Origin: Mycobacterium sp.
GTDB taxonomy: Bacteria > Actinomycetota > Actinomycetes > Mycobacteriales > Mycobacteriaceae
DNA length: 9,253 bases
Assembly: GCA_025965815.1 (NCBI GenBank)
Contig: JAOPWF010000128.1
Location: forward strand, 1 to 9,253
Direction of reading: 5' to 3'
A program made the position numbers and the translations under genes. Below the pieces are notes generated by a model that was not told where the DNA came from, ran no database searches, and was given only the letters and a program-made list of their open reading frames with translations. Positions 6,526 to 9,253 of the stretch are shown here, in pieces; positions within the stretch are counted from its first letter, which is position 1; every line of letters starts with the position of its first letter.

Positions 6526-6953
6526 GTGCGGAGCCCAAGCCCGCGGAAGTCACCGAAGTCGAACTGCGCGAGGCGGGTTTCGAAGTACTGGGAGATCGAC
6601 GAGATCCGACCGGCGTTCATCCACCTCGGAAGCGCAGTTCTGCGGATCCCTGGCATGCCAGTGCCGTCACCTTACAGCGTCGACGCGAAAGGCGGCACAA
6701 GATGCCAGCCTGCCTGCTCACCGCACACAAACCAAGCTGAGCACTACGGGGCCAAGAGCGACGGCGCCGCGGCTTACAGAGGAGAATGCGGCGGTGGAGA
6801 TAAATGGGTGAGCCACATCCGAGACAAGTGGACGATCGCCACGGGTGCTGCTTTGGCCCCGATAGGCGTTGCGAATCTCAGAGGTCATCGTATCCGCTTC
6901 TTCGCACCGGGCTGCGGCGGATTGCCGCGGTTCGACAGCCACTTACGACAAGA
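6526..6953. other. Region without an intact gene; possible small gene fragments
   Basis: No frame is convincing over this stretch. At 6540-6608 the plus strand reads PAEVTEVELREAGFEVLGDR, resembling the ending of methyltransferases where an L-x-x-AGFEV segment is common; this is weak. An ATG at 6804, with GGAG four bases upstream, opens a frame that joins the SnoaL-like gene below, but the 50 added residues are cysteine/arginine-rich and not protein-like. At 6922-6949 TTGCCG and TACGAC are separated by 16 bases and could be the promoter of that gene. Confidence 0.35.
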
Positions 6954-7415
6954 ATGGGCAATCACATGCCAGTGACGAACCTCGAGGACTTCAAGGCTTT
7001 GGAGCCGTTCTTCCGGATCATCGAGAGGGGGCTCGACGGGTTGGTCGACGGCGGACATTTCTTCGACCTGTTTGCCGATGACGCTGTCACCGAGTTCGTG
7101 GTCACGGTCCCCGGCTACCCGAAAAGAATCGAGGGTCGAGACGACCTGGCCGAGTTGTACCGCGGGTACGGAGACACGATGATGCTGGACCGCTGTAGCG
7201 ATCTGGCCGTCTACCGGGACCGCGAGTCGTCGGTCGTCGTCCTCGAATACACCGGACACGGCCGAGTCGTCGCGACCGGACGCCCCTACACCAACCACTT
7301 CATCTCCGTGATCACGATCCGCGATCGCAAGGTGACGCACTGGCGGGACTACCTGGACCCGCTGGCCGTCCTCGACGCGCTCGGCGCGGCCGTGCCCGTA
7401 CGAAAAGCCGACTGA
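6954..7415 (+). CDS. SnoaL/NTF2-like protein, about 153 aa
   Basis: A small protein of the nuclear transport factor 2 (cone-shaped alpha+beta) superfamily in its SnoaL-like branch. Seen: a first helix with LEPFFRIIERGLDGLVDGGH, then FFDLFADDAVTEFVV, the RIEGRDDLAELYRGYG helix, alternating strands with SSVVVLEYTGHG, and the final NHFISVITIRDRKVTHWRDY strand pair. Members act as ketosteroid-isomerase-like enzymes, cyclases, hydrolases or small-molecule binders; the catalytic residue here is not identifiable. Start choice is open: ATG 6954 or ATG 6966, neither with a Shine-Dalgarno sequence, or ATG 6804 with one but an implausible extension. TTGCCG-N16-TACGAC (6922-6949) would start transcription close to 6954. 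It is monocistronic and surrounded by gene remnants. Confidence 0.8.
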   Translation: MGNHMPVTNLEDFKALEPFFRIIERGLDGLVDGGHFFDLFADDAVTEFVVTVPGYPKRIEGRDDLAELYRGYGDTMMLDRCSDLAVYRDRESSVVVLEYTGHGRVVATGRPYTNHFISVITIRDRKVTHWRDYLDPLAVLDALGAAVPVRKAD

Positions 7416-7494
7416 GCAGATCGGACACCACCGTGCAAAGTGGCCGCGGTCAGCCTGCTGCGGCGGTCGTTGGCCGGCGCGCTGCGCGGCAACG

Positions 7495-7612
7495 ATGTGG
7501 CTGGACCGCTTGATCGTCGCCACCGATGGCGGGAGGTCCGCCGAGCGGTCAAAGCCGCCCCGTCGTGCCCAGCGAGGCTCATTGTGCCTACGGGTAGTCA
7601 CGGCACAACCAC
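7495..7612 (+). pseudogene. Possible universal stress protein remnant (N-terminal)
   Basis: From ATG 7495 the frame reads MWLDRLIVATDGGRSAER, matching the first strand and ATP-binding loop of universal stress proteins (IVVATDGSxSAER). The next expected helix, RAVKAA, appears in a neighbouring frame from about 7539, and CLRVVTAQP returns in the first frame near 7588-7614, as in the second strand. This suggests compensating small insertions or deletions in a dead gene. The similarity ends where the decayed lipoprotein gene on the other strand ends. The match is short, so chance remains possible. Confidence 0.35.
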
Positions 7613-8022
7613 CTGGAGTTGCGGGTCTGCTTTGTCTGCCAACAGATTTCGCTCGCATCCGTGATCATCACGTCCGCGTTGCTGCTCGTGAGCTGGTCGA
7701 AGATGGTGTTGTTGTCCGGGTAGTTCACGATCGTCGCGTGATGGATGTTCGCCTTGTCGAAGTCTGCGTTGGTGCCGCCGGGATTGGCGACGACACGCAC
7801 GCCGGGCTGATCGATGTCGGCCAGCGTCGGGTACTTCGAACGGTCGGCGCAGCGGACGATGGCCGCCTTGCCGTCGCGCAGGTAGGGACTGCCGTAGAGG
7901 GCCTGCTGGGCAGGTGCTTCTGCCGGAGGTGTCGAGCCACACGCGGTGCTGAGCGTCGCAACAACGAGGATCGACGCGACGTGACTAGCGAAACGCCACG
8001 ACCTCTTTCGCCGCTCGAACAA
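7588..8022 (-). pseudogene. Substrate-binding lipoprotein (PheC / SBP family 3-like), internally deleted and frameshifted
   Basis: The product begins with a lipoprotein signal: basic FERRKRSWR, a hydrophobic stretch, and lipobox LSTAC with Cys28. Residues 40-131 match the second half of periplasmic solute-binding/cyclohexadienyl-dehydratase-like proteins: GSPYLRDGKAAIVRCADR, PGVRVVANPGGTN, YPDNNTIFDQL and ADVMITDASE. The first lobe, about 60-90 residues that should lie between the linker and GSPY, is absent, so the signal is joined to the second lobe. After residue 131 the frame departs; a neighbouring frame continues KADPQLQVVVP to a stop at 7598, showing a frameshift near 7630. The C-terminal lobe (usually about 70 more residues) is also missing. 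The TTG start directly follows the TAA of the methyltransferase. A short functional derivative cannot be excluded. Confidence 0.7.
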
Positions 8023-8844
8023 TTAATCGACGCGCTCGGCGTGCACGACGGTGAACGGAAGGTATACCCGGTCGTCGTCGATGAGCTTCACGATGGTGGC
8101 GAACCGGTCGTTGATGCCGCGCATCTGTTCCAGCGCCTCGGGTGAGACCTTCCCGCGCAGTTGTTGGGGCAGATCGTTCAGGTCGCGGGTGAACGCGCTG
8201 ACATTGCCCGTGTAGGTGGTCGGACCGAAGAAGTTGATTCGCCAGCCGTTGGCGGTGAGGGTGTCGCGAATGTTCTGCCCGATGGTTCTGGGCCCGTGCA
8301 GCAGGGCTTCGACTACCTCCGGCGCGGCTCCCATTGGCGCGATCATGCCGTTGACGTTGCCGTCGGAGAAGCAGTACAGGTGCCAGCGCGCGCCCGGACG
8401 CGTCGCGCGGTGAAGGCCGCCGGCATAAGCCTGCCGGTGGTCTTCGTCGAGGCAGTGGTAGAGCGCGCTGTCGATGACGGTGTCGAATCGTCCGTCGTAG
8501 CCGGTGAGGTTGGTGGCGTCGGCGACGCCGAAGCTCACCGACACTTCGGCTTCGGCCGCCCGGCTGCGGGCCTGCTCGATGGCGGCCGGCGAACCATCCA
8601 GCGCGGTCACCGAGTAGCCGCGGGAGGCCAGGAAGATGGCGTTGTCGCCCAGGCCGCAGCCGATGTCGAGCACCTCGCCGACGATCCCACCGAGGGCCTC
8701 CAGTTCCATCAGCCGGGGCTGCGCTTGATGGACATCCCACGGAATGCCAGCGGGTTTGGGGCCTCCGTCAAAACTGGGCTCTCCGCGGTAGAGCTTGTCG
8801 AAACTGTTGGCGGTGGGGAAGGTTCCCGGACTCGTCACCCTCAC
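8023..8844 (-). CDS. Class I SAM-dependent methyltransferase, 273 aa
   Basis: A single-domain Rossmann methyltransferase of the kind found in many copies in mycobacteria. Landmarks: FDKLYRGEP near the N-terminus, IPWDVHQAQPRL preceding the domain, motif I VLDIGCGLGDNA, VTALDGSPAAIEQAR with the acidic residue binding SAM ribose, FGVADAT, and FDTVIDSALYHCL. The last 60 residues (from about YTGNVSAFTRDL) are a tail less typical of the family. The substrate is unknown; relatives include quinone and small-molecule methyltransferases. GTG 8844 is preferred over TTG 8847 and GTG 8838 because GAGGG lies seven bases upstream of it. It is immediately followed by the decayed lipoprotein gene, with no gap. 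Confidence 0.88.
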   Translation of the reverse strand: MRVTSPGTFPTANSFDKLYRGEPSFDGGPKPAGIPWDVHQAQPRLMELEALGGIVGEVLDIGCGLGDNAIFLASRGYSVTALDGSPAAIEQARSRAAEAEVSVSFGVADATNLTGYDGRFDTVIDSALYHCLDEDHRQAYAGGLHRATRPGARWHLYCFSDGNVNGMIAPMGAAPEVVEALLHGPRTIGQNIRDTLTANGWRINFFGPTTYTGNVSAFTRDLNDLPQQLRGKVSPEALEQMRGINDRFATIVKLIDDDRVYLPFTVVHAERVD

Positions 8845-8847
8845 CAA

Positions 8848-8996
8848 CGTACCCTCGCTATTTGCAGATCATTGGGAGTCGGTCTCAGATTCGAAACTCG
8901 AGATACGAACCCCCGCTGGACGATTGGGGTGGAGCGTCACAGCGTGACAGCTATCACCGTCTCATGGTCGAACGGTCATCGCGCTGGACCGCACCC
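8848..8996. other. Intergenic region upstream of the class I methyltransferase
   Basis: This 149-base gap follows the end of the condensation-like gene and precedes the methyltransferase, both on the minus strand. It contains the palindromes at 8936-8957 and the GAGGG ribosome binding site at about 8852-8856. No -35/-10 pair stands out and no terminator is visible. Confidence 0.4.
8936..8957. promoter_or_regulatory. Two interlocking palindromes, candidate operator (CRP-like core)
   Basis: GTCAC-AGC-GTGAC (8936-8948) is a perfect 5-base inverted repeat. It shares its right arm with GTGAC-AGCT-ATCAC (8944-8957), a 14-base near-palindrome with the GTGA-N6-TCAC core of CRP-family sites. It lies about 90 bases upstream of the methyltransferase start. 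A hairpin is possible but no T-tract follows, so an operator is more likely. Confidence 0.4.
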
Positions 8997-9253
8997 TCAG
9001 CAGGCGGCGTCGAGGACGTCGCGGACACGGTCGAGGTAGTCGGGAAGCGGGTCATGGCTGGCGCTGACGATGCGGAGTTGGCCGTTGAAGGTGCAGATCC
9101 CGGAAGCCAGCTCGCCCTGGATCTGGACGAGGATCGCCGGCCCCCAGATCGCCACCGGTCGCACCGCCTCGGGCGCGCCCATGTCCAGGACACGCAGGTT
9201 GGATGCGAACGCCTCGAAGCTGAGGCCTCCAAGCATGAAATCTTCTGCGTCCT
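8997..9253 (-). CDS. C-terminus of a condensation-domain-like acyltransferase (cut by window edge)
   Basis: The last 85 or so residues are visible, and the frame stays open through the right edge (DAEDFMLGG continues upstream of the internal ATG at 9236), so that ATG is probably not the start. Seen: ASNLRVLDMG, corresponding to the SNLGVL segment of condensation-superfamily proteins; then VAIWGPAILVQIQGELA; RIVSASHDPLP; and a final helix LDRVRDVLDAAC. This order matches C-termini of mycobacterial condensation-domain proteins such as PapA or wax-ester-synthase-like acyltransferases, which transfer acyl groups to alcohols. The catalytic HHxxxD motif would lie outside the window. The family call is moderate. 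Confidence 0.6.
   Translation of the reverse strand, partial: DAEDFMLGGLSFEAFASNLRVLDMGAPEAVRPVAIWGPAILVQIQGELASGICTFNGQLRIVSASHDPLPDYLDRVRDVLDAAC

Noticed and set aside
5831..7600. A mobile element as the cause of the gene remnants
   Set aside because: No transposase, integrase or terminal inverted repeats were found; simple deletions and frameshifts explain what is seen.
8880..8905. tRNA-like T-arm (TTTCGAATC on the minus strand) as a tRNA gene or att site
   Set aside because: The five-base T-stem does not pair and no acceptor or anticodon stem can be drawn around it.
8161..9039. Plus-strand open frame of 292 codons antisense to the class I methyltransferase
   Set aside because: The codon bias and motif I of the minus-strand methyltransferase explain the open frame; the product resembles nothing.

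Overview
The window is GC-rich actinobacterial DNA, most likely from a mycobacterium. The evidence is the strong G/C third-position bias, GTG and TTG starts, a TANNNT -10 box placed for a leaderless GTG transcript, and methyltransferase and condensation-domain proteins of mycobacterial style. The species cannot be named from the sequence. No rRNA, tRNA, CRISPR array, insertion sequence or transposase was found.

Region 1 (1-4591) is a divergent, catabolic-looking locus. From a shared intergenic promoter region (about 2237-2331), four genes run leftward: a GlcG/HbpS-like (DUF336) protein, an HpcH/HpaI-family class II aldolase with all four active-site residues, a cupin protein, and an FAD-dependent aromatic-hydroxylase-type monooxygenase cut by the window edge. 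Three genes run rightward: a TetR regulator that appears to be leaderless, a dienelactone-hydrolase-family protein overlapping it by ATGA, and a classical SDR whose start may be frameshifted. A monooxygenase, a dehydrogenase, a dienelactone-type hydrolase, an oxo-acid aldolase and a local TetR regulator together suggest degradation of an aromatic or lactone-forming compound. The substrate is unknown.

Region 2 (4628-5830, minus strand) is one complete O-methyltransferase of the two-domain Methyltransf_2 type, tail-to-tail with the SDR.

Region 3 (5831-6953) holds no intact gene and looks like a gene graveyard. It contains the frameshifted 3' end of a second O-methyltransferase (about 6021-6295) and the first 40 or so codons, with ribosome binding site, of an F420-dependent luciferase-like oxidoreductase (from 6401). 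Smaller fragments of unclear origin follow. An intact SnoaL/NTF2-like gene (6954-7415) stands after it.

Region 4 (7416-8996) has a possible universal-stress-protein remnant abutting the decayed end of a substrate-binding lipoprotein gene. That lipoprotein shows an internal deletion and a frameshift. It lies directly downstream of an intact class I SAM methyltransferase on the minus strand, whose upstream region contains two interlocking palindromes, one with a CRP-like GTGA-N6-TCAC core. The right edge carries the C-terminus of a condensation-domain-like acyltransferase (8997 to the edge).
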